Origin: Pseudonocardia lacus
Lineage (GTDB): Bacteria; Actinomycetota; Actinomycetes; Mycobacteriales; Pseudonocardiaceae
NCBI RefSeq assembly: GCF_018531445.1
Contig: NZ_JAHDTH010000061.1
Location: 1 to 36,805 of the forward strand
Direction: 5' to 3'
Length of the DNA: 36,805 nucleotides
Part shown: in pieces, positions 15,724 to 23,096 of the stretch
How positions within the stretch are numbered: the first letter of the stretch is position 1
Layout: every line of letters begins with the position of its first letter
The notes under the pieces: generated by a model
Told to the model about the DNA's origin: nothing
The model's database searches: none
What the model saw: the letters and a program-made list of their open reading frames with translations, nothing else
Translations under genes and position numbers: made by a program

Positions 15724-16916
15724 GAGCCCATCTTGATGTTCGGGTCGATGAAGTCGTTGGTGTAGAGCTCGGTCGCGGCCGGGACGGCCTGGATGACGCC
15801 CTGCTCCTGCAGGATCGGCGCGAACGTGTCCACGATCGCCTGCATCCGGGCCGGGTCGAACTGCCCGAACACCCCCGACGCCGGGTCGTTCGTCACGAAG
15901 CCGCCCTCGACCTGCGTCTTCGCCGAGAACTCCGCCACGCCCTCGGAGTAGGTCCAGCCGGTCTGGTAGGCGTCGACCAGCTCGACGATCAGCGTGTTGG
16001 TCGGGCCGGGCTGGGCCAGGTAGTCGATCTGGGACTGCTGCATGACCGGCACCAGCTTCTCCAGGCACGGCCGCAGCGACTCGAGCTTGTCGGCGCGCAC
16101 GGCCAGCGGCTCGGGGTAGATGGTGTAGCCGTAGTCGGCCAGGTTCTGCTGGCCGATCGGGCGGCCCCACTGGCTGATCTCGTTCTCGTAGATGTAGGGC
16201 TCGGCGGTGGCGAAGCCCTGCTGCAGGATCGTCGGGTCGGAGACGAACCGCGCGGGCGTGCCCTCGTAGCTGGTGTCGATCTGGCCCGGCTGGATGATGC
16301 TGCGGCTCTGCAGCAGCGCGGGGATGATGTCGCCGGATGTCACCACCGGCACGCCCTTGGCCGCGATCTCCTCGATCGTGCTCAGCCCGGGGTGGCTCTC
16401 CGGGTCCCACATGAGGATCTGCGGGCTGTTGGTGATCTGCGTCGTGACCGCCACGGTGGGCTGCGAGGCGGCGGCGGTGATGGCGTCGTCGGTGTTGACC
16501 GCGCCGAGCGTGATCGACTCGTCGATGTACATCAGCGCCGGGATCGGCTGGAACCCCACGTTGGGGCCACCGGGGCGCACCTCGATGTCGACGCCGGTGT
16601 CCACGCCCTGGGCGACCAGCGAGCCCTTCACCGACTTCGCGTCGGCGTCGATGGTGTAGTCCGAGCCGACCAGCGCGTACATGGCGCCGTGCTCGGCCTC
16701 GGGCTGCCAGTCCTGCTGCATGACGACGGTGGCCGGGCAGCCGGCGCCGGCCAGGTCGAGCGGGCCGCCGGCCTCGGCGGCCGGGGCGGCGGACTCGGCG
16801 CCGGCAGCACCGCCACCACCGCCGCCGCCGTCACCGCCGTCACCGCCGCCACAGGCGGCCAGCAGCAGGGCGGCGGACAGGGCGGTCGCCACGACGACCG
16901 GTGACCTGCGGTTCAT
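15720..16916 (-). CDS. ABC transporter substrate-binding lipoprotein (NMT1/THI5/SsuA-like)
   Basis: This is a 398-residue secreted lipoprotein. Its signal peptide ends in the lipobox LLAAC with acylated Cys22, followed by a Gly/Ala-rich tether (to about residue 50). The mature part resembles periplasmic-type type II binding proteins for nitrate, sulfonates, taurine and thiamine pyrimidines, with PNVGFQPIPALMYIDESITLGAVNTDDA, split here across about 120-147, and a late DFIDPNIKMGS. GGAG lies eight bases before the ATG. It sits 61 bases downstream of the permease gene, in a pyrimidine-rich gap. It should deliver the operon's substrate to the permease and ATPase. The exact ligand cannot be read from sequence. 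Confidence 0.85.
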   Translation of the reverse strand: MNRRSPVVVATALSAALLLAACGGGDGGDGGGGGGGAAGAESAAPAAEAGGPLDLAGAGCPATVVMQQDWQPEAEHGAMYALVGSDYTIDADAKSVKGSLVAQGVDTGVDIEVRPGGPNVGFQPIPALMYIDESITLGAVNTDDAITAAASQPTVAVTTQITNSPQILMWDPESHPGLSTIEEIAAKGVPVVTSGDIIPALLQSRSIIQPGQIDTSYEGTPARFVSDPTILQQGFATAEPYIYENEISQWGRPIGQQNLADYGYTIYPEPLAVRADKLESLRPCLEKLVPVMQQSQIDYLAQPGPTNTLIVELVDAYQTGWTYSEGVAEFSAKTQVEGGFVTNDPASGVFGQFDPARMQAIVDTFAPILQEQGVIQAVPAATELYTNDFIDPNIKMGS

Positions 16917-16977
16917 GAGGAGCTCCAGGAGGGTGGTGGGGACTGCTGGGGAGGCGGTGGGCGGGGAGGCGTGGGCG

Positions 16978-17859
16978 CTAGCGGCCGACGTGGCCGTACC
17001 AGCGGCCGACGATGGCCCGGTCCAGCACGGCGAAGACCGTGAACACCAGGACGCCGAACAGCGCGGTCAGGCTGACCGCGATGAGCAGGGCGTCGAGCTG
17101 CAGGCGTTCGGTGTAGACGCGCAGCAGGCCGCCGATGCCCACGGCGCCCTGCTGGAAGAAGTAGTCGCCGACGATGGCGCCGATCACGGCCAGCCCGGCG
17201 GCGTTGCGCAGCCCGGTGAAGATCGACGGCACGGCGGCGGGGAACTGCAGCTTCCACAGCCGCTGCCAGCGGGTGGCCTTGTTCAGGGTGAGCAGGTCGT
17301 GCGCGGCCGCGGTGGCCGACTGCAGCCCGAACAGCGTGTTGGCGATCATCGGGAACACCGCGATGATCACGCAGACCACCACCCGGGCCGGGAAGCCGTA
17401 GCCGAGCCAGATGCCGATCAGCGGCACCAGCGCCAGGATCGGGATCGTCTGCAGGATCACCGCGTACGGGTAGAGCACCCGTTCCGCGTAGCGCCACTGC
17501 GACATGACCACCGCGTACGCGATGCCGACCACCACGGCGATGACCAGCCCGAACACTGTCACCCCGAACGTGCGCCCGAGCGCGGCGGTCATCGGGCCCA
17601 TCAGTCGGGCGTTGCCGAACATCTCGCCGTAGACCTCGTGCGGCGGCGGCAGCAGGAACCGCTGGTTCGGCGGCAGCACCAGGTAGCTGACCGCGTACCA
17701 GACCACCGCGATGCCGGCCAGCGCCCCGACGATCGGCACCGTGCGCGACAGCGCGGTGCGCCACCACGGGCGCCGGTCCTCCTCCCCGGCCGGGACCTGC
17801 GCCTCGCCGGGCTCGCTCAGCAGCGCGGTGTCGGCCGGGGCCATGGGCGGGGTCGTCAC
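16978..17859 (-). CDS. ABC transporter permease (SsuC/TauC/ThiX-like)
   Basis: This 293-residue membrane protein has six predicted helices (first near residue 40, last near 275). The BPD_transp_1 coupling loop lies between helices 4 and 5, around GFPARVVVCVIIAVFPMI and the LTLNKATRWQRLWKLQFP region that contacts the ATPase. The GTG at 17859 overlaps the ATPase stop by four bases (GTGA), which I take as the start; ATG 17844 is the alternative. It forms the membrane channel of the importer with the lipoprotein and ATPase on either side. Confidence 0.88.
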   Translation of the reverse strand: MTTPPMAPADTALLSEPGEAQVPAGEEDRRPWWRTALSRTVPIVGALAGIAVVWYAVSYLVLPPNQRFLLPPPHEVYGEMFGNARLMGPMTAALGRTFGVTVFGLVIAVVVGIAYAVVMSQWRYAERVLYPYAVILQTIPILALVPLIGIWLGYGFPARVVVCVIIAVFPMIANTLFGLQSATAAAHDLLTLNKATRWQRLWKLQFPAAVPSIFTGLRNAAGLAVIGAIVGDYFFQQGAVGIGGLLRVYTERLQLDALLIAVSLTALFGVLVFTVFAVLDRAIVGRWYGHVGR

Positions 17860-18641
17860 GAGTGCTCCCCGAGGGTGTGCGAGACGCGCCCGGTCAGCGC
17901 GGCGAACTCGGCGGTGTGGCGCAGGTCGGGCGAGCGCGGGTACCCCCACGGCACCGGGATCTCCCCCACGATGCGGCCCGGCCGCCCGCTCATCACCAGC
18001 ACCTTCGTCGACAGGTAGACGGCTTCGGAGACCGAGTGCGTGATGAACAGCCCGGCGAAGCGCTTGAGCCGGAACAGCTTCTGCAGCTCGGTCTGCATGA
18101 CCAGCCGGGTGATCTCGTCCAGGGCGCCGAACGGCTCGTCGAACAGGGCCAGCTCCGGCTCGGCGACCAGCGCGCGGGCCAGCGAGACCCGCATGCGCAT
18201 GCCACCGGAGAGCTGGCGCGGGTGCTGGGACTCGAAGCCCGACAGCCCGACCAGGTCGAGCGCCTCCTGGGCGCGCCGCTTGCGCTCGGCCTTGGACTCG
18301 CCGCGCAGCTCGCCGACCAGCTCGACGTTGCGCGCGGCGCTGCGCCACTCCAGCAGGGTGGCGTCCTGGAAGACGTAGCTGGTGGAGGCGGCGCTGACGT
18401 CGATCCGCCCGCTGGTGAGCTTCTCCAGCCCGGAGGCCAGCCGCAGCAGCGTCGACTTGCCGCAGCCCGACGGCCCGACGACGGTGACGAAGTCGCCGGG
18501 ACCCAGCGACAGCGAGACGTCGGTGAGCGCGACGGTGCCGGTGGGGAACCGCTTGGTCACCTTGTCCAGCACGAGCGTGCTGGCGGTGTCGGCGGAGTCC
18601 ACGTCCGGCCGGTCGGTGCTGGCGCTGGTCAGGGGGATCAC
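17856..18641 (-). CDS. ABC transporter ATP-binding protein (SsuB/TauB-like)
   Basis: This 261-residue nucleotide-binding subunit has Walker A GPSGCGKST, Q-loop VFQDATLLEW, signature LSGGMRMRVSLARAL, Walker B LALFDEPFGALD and switch His in FITHSVSEA. The sequence matches the sulfonate/nitrate/taurine class of ABC ATPases. A 30-residue Ser/Asp-rich lead precedes the domain. The GTG at 18641 overlaps the stop of the amidohydrolase gene upstream (18638-18641), and its stop overlaps the permease start, so the import module is translationally coupled to the first catabolic enzyme. Confidence 0.9.
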   Translation of the reverse strand: MIPLTSASTDRPDVDSADTASTLVLDKVTKRFPTGTVALTDVSLSLGPGDFVTVVGPSGCGKSTLLRLASGLEKLTSGRIDVSAASTSYVFQDATLLEWRSAARNVELVGELRGESKAERKRRAQEALDLVGLSGFESQHPRQLSGGMRMRVSLARALVAEPELALFDEPFGALDEITRLVMQTELQKLFRLKRFAGLFITHSVSEAVYLSTKVLVMSGRPGRIVGEIPVPWGYPRSPDLRHTAEFAALTGRVSHTLGEHS

Positions 18642-19942
18642 CTCGCGAGGGCGGGTCGGGACGGGTCGGGGAGCAGGTCGAGGGCGCGCGCGGTGCGCGT
18701 GTCGGCGACCACGCGGCCGCCGTGCAGCACGACGCGGGCGTCGGTGGCCCCGGCGAGCACGTCGCCCGGGGGGACGTCGGGCACCAGCATCAGGTCGGCG
18801 CGCTCTCCGGGCGCGGTGCCGGCCGGGGGCAGGCCCATCACGGCCCGCGCGCCGGAGGTCACCGCGGCCAGCGCCTCGTCGCCGCGCAGGTGGCCCGCGG
18901 TCATCAGCAGCGAGGTCGTCTCGAAGGGGTCGGCCCGGCCGACCGGGTTGAACGGGTCGCGCAGGTTGTCCCCGCCGGCCGCGAGCGGCACGCCCGCGTC
19001 GAGCAGGGCGCGCACCGCCGTCAGCGCTCGCGGCGCGCTGTGGGTGAGACCGCGGCCCTGCAGGTAGAGGTTGGTGATCGGCAGCGTCACGATGCCCGTG
19101 CGGGCCGCCGCCACCAGCGCCACCACCGGCCCCAGCCGCTCGGGCGGCAGCACGCCCAGGCGCACGCAGTGGCTGCCGGTGACCCGCCCGGGCGCGTCCA
19201 TCCCGCGGGCGACGGCCTGGCGGGCCAGGTCGACGAGGTCGAAGCCGTCGTCGGGCAGGGTGATGTCGGTCTGCTCGTCGCAGTGCAGGTCGATCGGCAG
19301 GCCGTGGCGCTCGGCGAGGTCGAGCATGCGGGTGACCTCGCGGTGCGGGTCGGGCGCCAGGTGCGGGCAGCCGCCGACGACGTCGACGCCGCGGGCCACC
19401 GCCTCGGCGAGCACCCCGTCGTCGACCTCGGAGCCGGCCAGCAGGCAGACCTGCAGCTCGACCCGGCCGCGCAGCTGCTCGCGCACGGCGACCAGCGCGT
19501 CGACGCCGCGGAACGGGTCGCCCGTCAGCGGCACGTCGACGTGGCTGCGGATGGCGGTGGTCCCGCGGGCGACGTACTGCTCGATCGCGGCGAGCGCCCG
19601 CGCGGCGATGTCGGCCGCGTCGATGCCGGGCAGCATCTCCCGCCAGGCGGCGATCGCGGCGAGCAGGTCGTTGCCGGCCGCCGGGTCCATCCGGGCGCCG
19701 GTGAGCGCCTTGTCCAGGTGGGCGTGCGGCTCGCACGCCGCGGGCAGCACGCGCCAGCCGGTGGCGTCCAGCGCGGTGCCCTCCCCCGGGGCGCCGCCGG
19801 CCCCGACGACCGTCTCACCGTCGACGAGGACGTCGCCGACGGTGCCGTCGGGCAGCCGCACGCCGTACAGGCCGGCCACGGCGACACCGGCGAGGTGGGG
19901 AACGCCCCCCGGCTCGCCGATGCCCGGACGACTCTCGCTCAC
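18638..19942 (-). CDS. Cytosine-deaminase-like (CodA/AtzC-type) amidohydrolase
   Basis: This 434-residue metal-dependent deaminase/hydrolase has EPHAHLDKAL with His73/His75, LHCDEQTD on strand 5, GSHCVRLG on strand 6 and AGGDNLRDPFNPVG with the metal Asp on strand 8. These match cytosine deaminase and its relatives, including AtzC, which removes an alkylamine from an s-triazine ring. It is the first gene of the leftward operon. I start at GTG 19942 because GGTCGGAG sits a few bases upstream; longer readings extend across the divergent regulator. Together with the second, TrzN-like amidohydrolase it implies two successive deaminations or deaminations plus ring opening of an N-heterocycle; cytosine or isoguanine cannot be excluded. 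Confidence 0.82.
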   Translation of the reverse strand: MSESRPGIGEPGGVPHLAGVAVAGLYGVRLPDGTVGDVLVDGETVVGAGGAPGEGTALDATGWRVLPAACEPHAHLDKALTGARMDPAAGNDLLAAIAAWREMLPGIDAADIAARALAAIEQYVARGTTAIRSHVDVPLTGDPFRGVDALVAVREQLRGRVELQVCLLAGSEVDDGVLAEAVARGVDVVGGCPHLAPDPHREVTRMLDLAERHGLPIDLHCDEQTDITLPDDGFDLVDLARQAVARGMDAPGRVTGSHCVRLGVLPPERLGPVVALVAAARTGIVTLPITNLYLQGRGLTHSAPRALTAVRALLDAGVPLAAGGDNLRDPFNPVGRADPFETTSLLMTAGHLRGDEALAAVTSGARAVMGLPPAGTAPGERADLMLVPDVPPGDVLAGATDARVVLHGGRVVADTRTARALDLLPDPSRPALAR

Positions 19943-20044
19943 ATATGCTCCGACCTGCACAGTATTGACGGCACCACCATTCGCCCGAAAGCTAGGGAGC
20001 GCATGTTTCGCCGTTGTGTCCGAACCCTCGCGGACGTGTGAAGA
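19943..20044. promoter_or_regulatory. Divergent promoter region of the catabolic operon and its XRE regulator
   Basis: These 102 bases are relatively AT-rich for the window and must hold promoters for both directions. A TTGACG -35-like hexamer lies on the plus strand at 19965-19970, with no convincing -10 at the ideal distance. No strong palindrome was found. The XRE-cupin protein probably binds here; the exact site is not visible. Confidence 0.5.
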
Positions 20045-20590
20045 ATGCCCGACGCCGCCCTCGGTCGAGCCATCCGGGCTCTGCGCCGCGAACGGGGGAT
20101 GACGCTCGTACAGGTGGCCGTGGCGTCCGGGCTCTCCCAGCCCTTCCTGTCCCAACTGGAGCTGGGGCGCTGCCAGCCGTCGATGCGATCGCTCTTCCGG
20201 ATCGCCAGCGCGCTGGGCACCACGCAGCAGACGCTACTGGGTCTGGCCGCGGGCGACCTCCCGGAACAGCCGGTGCGCGGCGCGGAGGCGCCCCTGCTCG
20301 ACGTCGAGAGCGGCGGTGCCCGGCTGCTGCTGCACGACCCCGACGGCGCCGACGTCACCGAGTTCGTCGGGGTGCCCGCGGAGTACGGCGAGTTCTTCGC
20401 CCACGGTCGGAAGGAGCTGCTGTACGTGGCGCACGGACGCATCGAGGTCGAGCTGCGCGAGGACGGCGTGAGCCGGTTCGCCGAGCTGGGACCGCGCGAC
20501 AGCCTCGCCTACGCCGGCTCGGTCGAGCACCGGTTCCGCCGCGTCGGGCCGGCGGACTGCGTGGTGCTGGTGGTGCACACCGGTGCCTGA
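20045..20590 (+). CDS. XRE-family regulator with C-terminal cupin domain
   Basis: This 181-residue protein has a lambda-repressor-type helix-turn-helix at residues about 7-62 (LRRERGMTLVQVAVASGLS, SQLELGRCQPSM) and a small cupin barrel at about 100-178 (LLYVAHGRIEV, DSLAYAGSVEHRF). Such regulators sense a small molecule through the cupin and control an adjacent catabolic or transport operon. It is divergent from the operon at 11120-19942, which it probably regulates. Its stop overlaps the start of the PNPOx-like gene by eight bases (20583-20590), so the two are co-translated. Confidence 0.9.
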   Translation: MPDAALGRAIRALRRERGMTLVQVAVASGLSQPFLSQLELGRCQPSMRSLFRIASALGTTQQTLLGLAAGDLPEQPVRGAEAPLLDVESGGARLLLHDPDGADVTEFVGVPAEYGEFFAHGRKELLYVAHGRIEVELREDGVSRFAELGPRDSLAYAGSVEHRFRRVGPADCVVLVVHTGA

Positions 20591-21197
20591 GCCCCTCGAA
20601 CCCGACGCGATGGCGGTGCTGGCCCGTTGGGTGCGCGAAGCCGGCGGGGCCGGCCTCCCGCTGCCCAGCACGATGAGCTTCGCCACCACCGGCCCCGACG
20701 GGCCGCACGCGCGCACCGTGCTCGTCACGACGATCGACGCCGACGCGGTGCTGTTCCACTCCTCGACCCCGACCGGCAAGACGGTCGACCTCGATGCCGA
20801 CCCGCGGGCAGCGGGGGTGTTCCACTGGCCGGCGCTCGGGCGGCAGGCGGTGCTGACCGGACGGGCGGTGCGGCTCGACGCCGCGGTGAGCCGGGCGGCC
20901 TTCCCGACCCGCCCGCGCCAGCTGCAGCTGGTGGCCTGGGCCTACGAGGAGCTGCTGCCCGGCGTGTCCGAACCGGCCTACGGGGTGGCTCCGGGCGCGG
21001 TGGAGGCGGCCTTCGACGCGGCCGCGGCCAGGGAGGGCTCCGCCGCCGCGCCGCCGAGCTGGACGACGATCGCCTTCACCCCGCACCGGCTGGACTTCTG
21101 GCAGGCCGGCACCGAGGCCACCCCGCCCACCAAGCAGCGCTACGACCGCACCGACCGCACCCCCACCGGCTGGACGAGCACGCCCGTCCTGCCCTGA
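20583..21197 (+). CDS. Pyridoxamine 5'-phosphate oxidase-family flavoprotein
   Basis: This 204-residue protein has the PNPOx split-barrel fold. An early MSFATTGPDGPHARTVLV binds FMN, SSTPTGKTVDLDADPRAAGVFHW follows (split here at about residues 60-82), and the C-terminal region with RLDFW, an Arg-Tyr pair and a terminal W...LP resembles the PdxH dimerisation end. It may oxidise PNP/PMP to PLP or be a relative using FMN on another substrate. GTG 20583 overlaps the regulator stop. Pairing with the catabolic regulator suggests either PLP supply or a specialised reduction in that pathway; a housekeeping pdxH role is not excluded. Confidence 0.8.
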   Translation: MPEPLEPDAMAVLARWVREAGGAGLPLPSTMSFATTGPDGPHARTVLVTTIDADAVLFHSSTPTGKTVDLDADPRAAGVFHWPALGRQAVLTGRAVRLDAAVSRAAFPTRPRQLQLVAWAYEELLPGVSEPAYGVAPGAVEAAFDAAAAREGSAAAPPSWTTIAFTPHRLDFWQAGTEATPPTKQRYDRTDRTPTGWTSTPVLP

Positions 21198-21204
21198 GGG
21201 GCCC

Positions 21205-21228
21205 GGCGGCCCGACCGGTCGAACCGCC
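21205..21228. terminator. Bidirectional hairpin between convergent PNPOx-like and tetR genes
   Basis: A GGCGG/CCGCC pair (21205-21209 and 21224-21228) encloses the 10-bp palindrome CGACCGGTCG (21212-21221) in the 42-base gap between two converging stops. There is no T-run, as is common for high-GC actinobacterial terminators. Confidence 0.5.
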
Positions 21229-21239
21229 GACGGCCGGTG

Positions 21240-21842
21240 TCAGTCCCGCGGAACGACACCGAAGAGGGCGTGGTCGACCAGGGTCGCGGCGTAGGACGCG
21301 TCGAACTCGTTGTCGGGGACGAGCAGCCGCTTGTAGCAGGCGCCCCACAGCAGGTCGATGACCACGTCGAGGTCGACCTCGGGGCGCAGCTGCCCCTGCT
21401 CCTGGGCCGTGCGCAGCCGGGCCCTGGCCAGCTCGCGGCGGGGCCTGGTGTAGTGCTGCGACCAGGCGGCGGCCAGCACCGGGTCGGTCTGGGCGGCGCC
21501 GATGAGCTCGGCGACCGGACGCCCGGCCCCGCCCTGCACGAGCATGCCGACGAACGCCGAGACCTGCGCCGTGAGGTCGGCGCGCAGGTCCCCCGTGTCG
21601 GGGAACTCGAGGACCTGCTCGCTGCGCGCGAAGTACGCCTCGGCGGCCAGTGCGCCGGGCGAGGGCCACCACTTGTACAGCGTCATCTTGCTGGAGCCGG
21701 CCTCGGCCGCGACCCGGTCGAAGGTCACCGCCCCGAGCCCGTCGTCCATCAGGATGCGGCCGGCGGCGCTGAGGACTCCCGCCCGCACCTCGGCGGCCGG
21801 CCGCCGCCCCCGTCCGCGGCGCACCGGGGGTGCCTCCGCCAT
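21240..21842 (-). CDS. TetR-family transcriptional regulator
   Basis: This 200-residue repressor has a TetR_N helix-turn-helix at residues about 18-66 (VTFDRVAAEAGSSKMTLYKWWPS) and a C-terminal ligand domain of the TetR_C_33-like AefR type. GGGGAGG precedes two consecutive ATG codons; the second (21842) has the better 5-base spacing, so I start there (21845 is the alternative). Two 17-bp palindromes of the ATGGAC-N5-GTCCAT type lie between it and the divergent sugar dehydrogenase gene, so it probably represses itself and that gene. Inducer unknown. Confidence 0.88.
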   Translation of the reverse strand: MAEAPPVRRGRGRRPAAEVRAGVLSAAGRILMDDGLGAVTFDRVAAEAGSSKMTLYKWWPSPGALAAEAYFARSEQVLEFPDTGDLRADLTAQVSAFVGMLVQGGAGRPVAELIGAAQTDPVLAAAWSQHYTRPRRELARARLRTAQEQGQLRPEVDLDVVIDLLWGACYKRLLVPDNEFDASYAATLVDHALFGVVPRD

Positions 21843-21859
21843 CATCGCCTCCCCACGAA

Positions 21860-21912
21860 ATGGACAACTCGTCCATAAGCTCGGTACCGTCGTAAATGGC
21901 CACACAGTCCAT
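21860..21912. promoter_or_regulatory. Paired ATGGAC-N5-GTCCAT palindromes (predicted TetR operators)
   Basis: One perfect 17-bp inverted repeat lies at 21860-21876 (ATGGAC-AACTC-GTCCAT). A second with one mismatch is at 21896-21912 (ATGGCC-ACACA-GTCCAT). Centres are 36 bp apart. They fill the 87-base gap between the divergent tetR and sugar dehydrogenase starts; the right one ends 17 bases before the dehydrogenase ATG. Binding by the adjacent TetR is inferred from position and symmetry. Confidence 0.72.
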
Positions 21913-21929
21913 ATACGGTCGGAGTCATC

Positions 21930-23066
21930 ATGCCACGCCACTCATCGCGAGCCGCGGCGCTGGGCGCCACCCTCGCCGCCACCCTGGCCCTGACGGCCTG
22001 CTCGCCGGCCGGACCGGCGACCGTCGCCCCCGTCGGGACCCCCGCCAGCACCGCCGCGGGGCCGGCCGCGACGCTCGGCGACCCCACCGAACTCGTCAGC
22101 GGCCTCGAGGCCCCATGGGGGCTGACATTCCTGCCGGACCGCTCCGCCCTGGTGTCCGAGCGGCTCAGCGGCCGGATCGTGCACGTGCCCGCGGCCGGCG
22201 GCCAGGCCCGGCCCGTCGGCGTCGTGCCCGGCGTCGTCCCCAGCAGCGAGGGTGGCCTGCTGGGCATCGTCGCCTCGCCGGGCTTCGCCACCGACCGCAC
22301 CGTCTACGCGTCGGTCTCCGGCGCCACCGAGAACTCGATCGTCGCGCTGCGCATCGCCGAGGACCTCGGCTCCCTCAGCCAGCAGCGCGTCCTGCTGGCC
22401 GGCATCAGCACCGCCGACCGCCACCACGGCGGCCGCATCGCGATCGGGCCCGACGGGAACCTCTGGATCGGCACCGGCGACGCCTTCGAGCCGGCCGACG
22501 CCGCGGACGCCAGCAGCCTCAACGGCAAGATCCTGCGCATCCGCCCGGACGGCTCGGTGCCCGACGACAACCCCGGTGACAGCCCGGTCTACTCGTCCGG
22601 GCACCGCAACGTCCAGGGCATCGCCTTCGGCCCGGACGGCACCGCCTACGCCTCCGAGCTGGGGCACCGCACCTGGGACGAGGTCAACGTGCTGCGCGCC
22701 GGGCAGGACTACGGCTGGCCGGAGACCGAGGGCGTGGCGGGCGACACGGGGGTGGCGCCGATCTTCACCGTGCACCCCGACGACGCCTCGCCGTCCGGGG
22801 TCGCCCACTCCGGCGGCTCGCTCTGGATCGGCGCCCTGGGCGGGCAGCGCCTGTGGCAGTTGCCCGTCGAGGGTGGCGCGGCCGTCGGGGACGCGGTCGA
22901 GCACTTCACCGGCGAGTACGGCCGCATCCGCACCGTCGAGGTCGCCCCCGACGGCGCCCTGTGGTTGATGACCTCCAACACCGACCGCGCCACCTGGGGC
23001 GGCACCGACCCGCGCCCCGGCGACGACCGGATCCTGCGGGTCGAGGTCCGGCCCGCCGACCGGTGA
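21930..23066 (+). CDS. PQQ-dependent sugar dehydrogenase-type lipoprotein (GdhB/Asd-like beta-propeller)
   Basis: This is a 378-residue exported lipoprotein: signal peptide with lipobox LTAC (Cys24), a Pro/Ala/Thr linker to about residue 50, then a six-bladed propeller of the soluble glucose/sorbosone dehydrogenase family. Family motifs include [26 protein letters not shown], the catalytic-type His165/166 in [25 protein letters not shown] and a late DDRILRVE. It would oxidise aldose sugars outside the membrane with PQQ as cofactor. No PQQ synthesis genes are nearby, so PQQ would come from elsewhere. GGAG precedes the ATG. It is divergent from a TetR gene and shares its operators. Confidence 0.87.
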   Translation: MPRHSSRAAALGATLAATLALTACSPAGPATVAPVGTPASTAAGPAATLGDPTELVSGLEAPWGLTFLPDRSALVSERLSGRIVHVPAAGGQARPVGVVPGVVPSSEGGLLGIVASPGFATDRTVYASVSGATENSIVALRIAEDLGSLSQQRVLLAGISTADRHHGGRIAIGPDGNLWIGTGDAFEPADAADASSLNGKILRIRPDGSVPDDNPGDSPVYSSGHRNVQGIAFGPDGTAYASELGHRTWDEVNVLRAGQDYGWPETEGVAGDTGVAPIFTVHPDDASPSGVAHSGGSLWIGALGGQRLWQLPVEGGAAVGDAVEHFTGEYGRIRTVEVAPDGALWLMTSNTDRATWGGTDPRPGDDRILRVEVRPADR

Positions 23067-23096
23067 GCACGAGCACCGGGGTCGGCGCGGCGGCGC

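Noticed and set aside
13585..15765. A 726-codon plus-strand frame over creatininase and FAD oxidase genes
   Set aside because: Antisense shadow of two genes with full catalytic motifs.
11120..19942. Thiamine-pyrimidine salvage operon
   Set aside because: The importer is of the NMT1/THI5-like class, but no ThiD, ThiE, TenA or TPP riboswitch was seen, so the claim is not supported.
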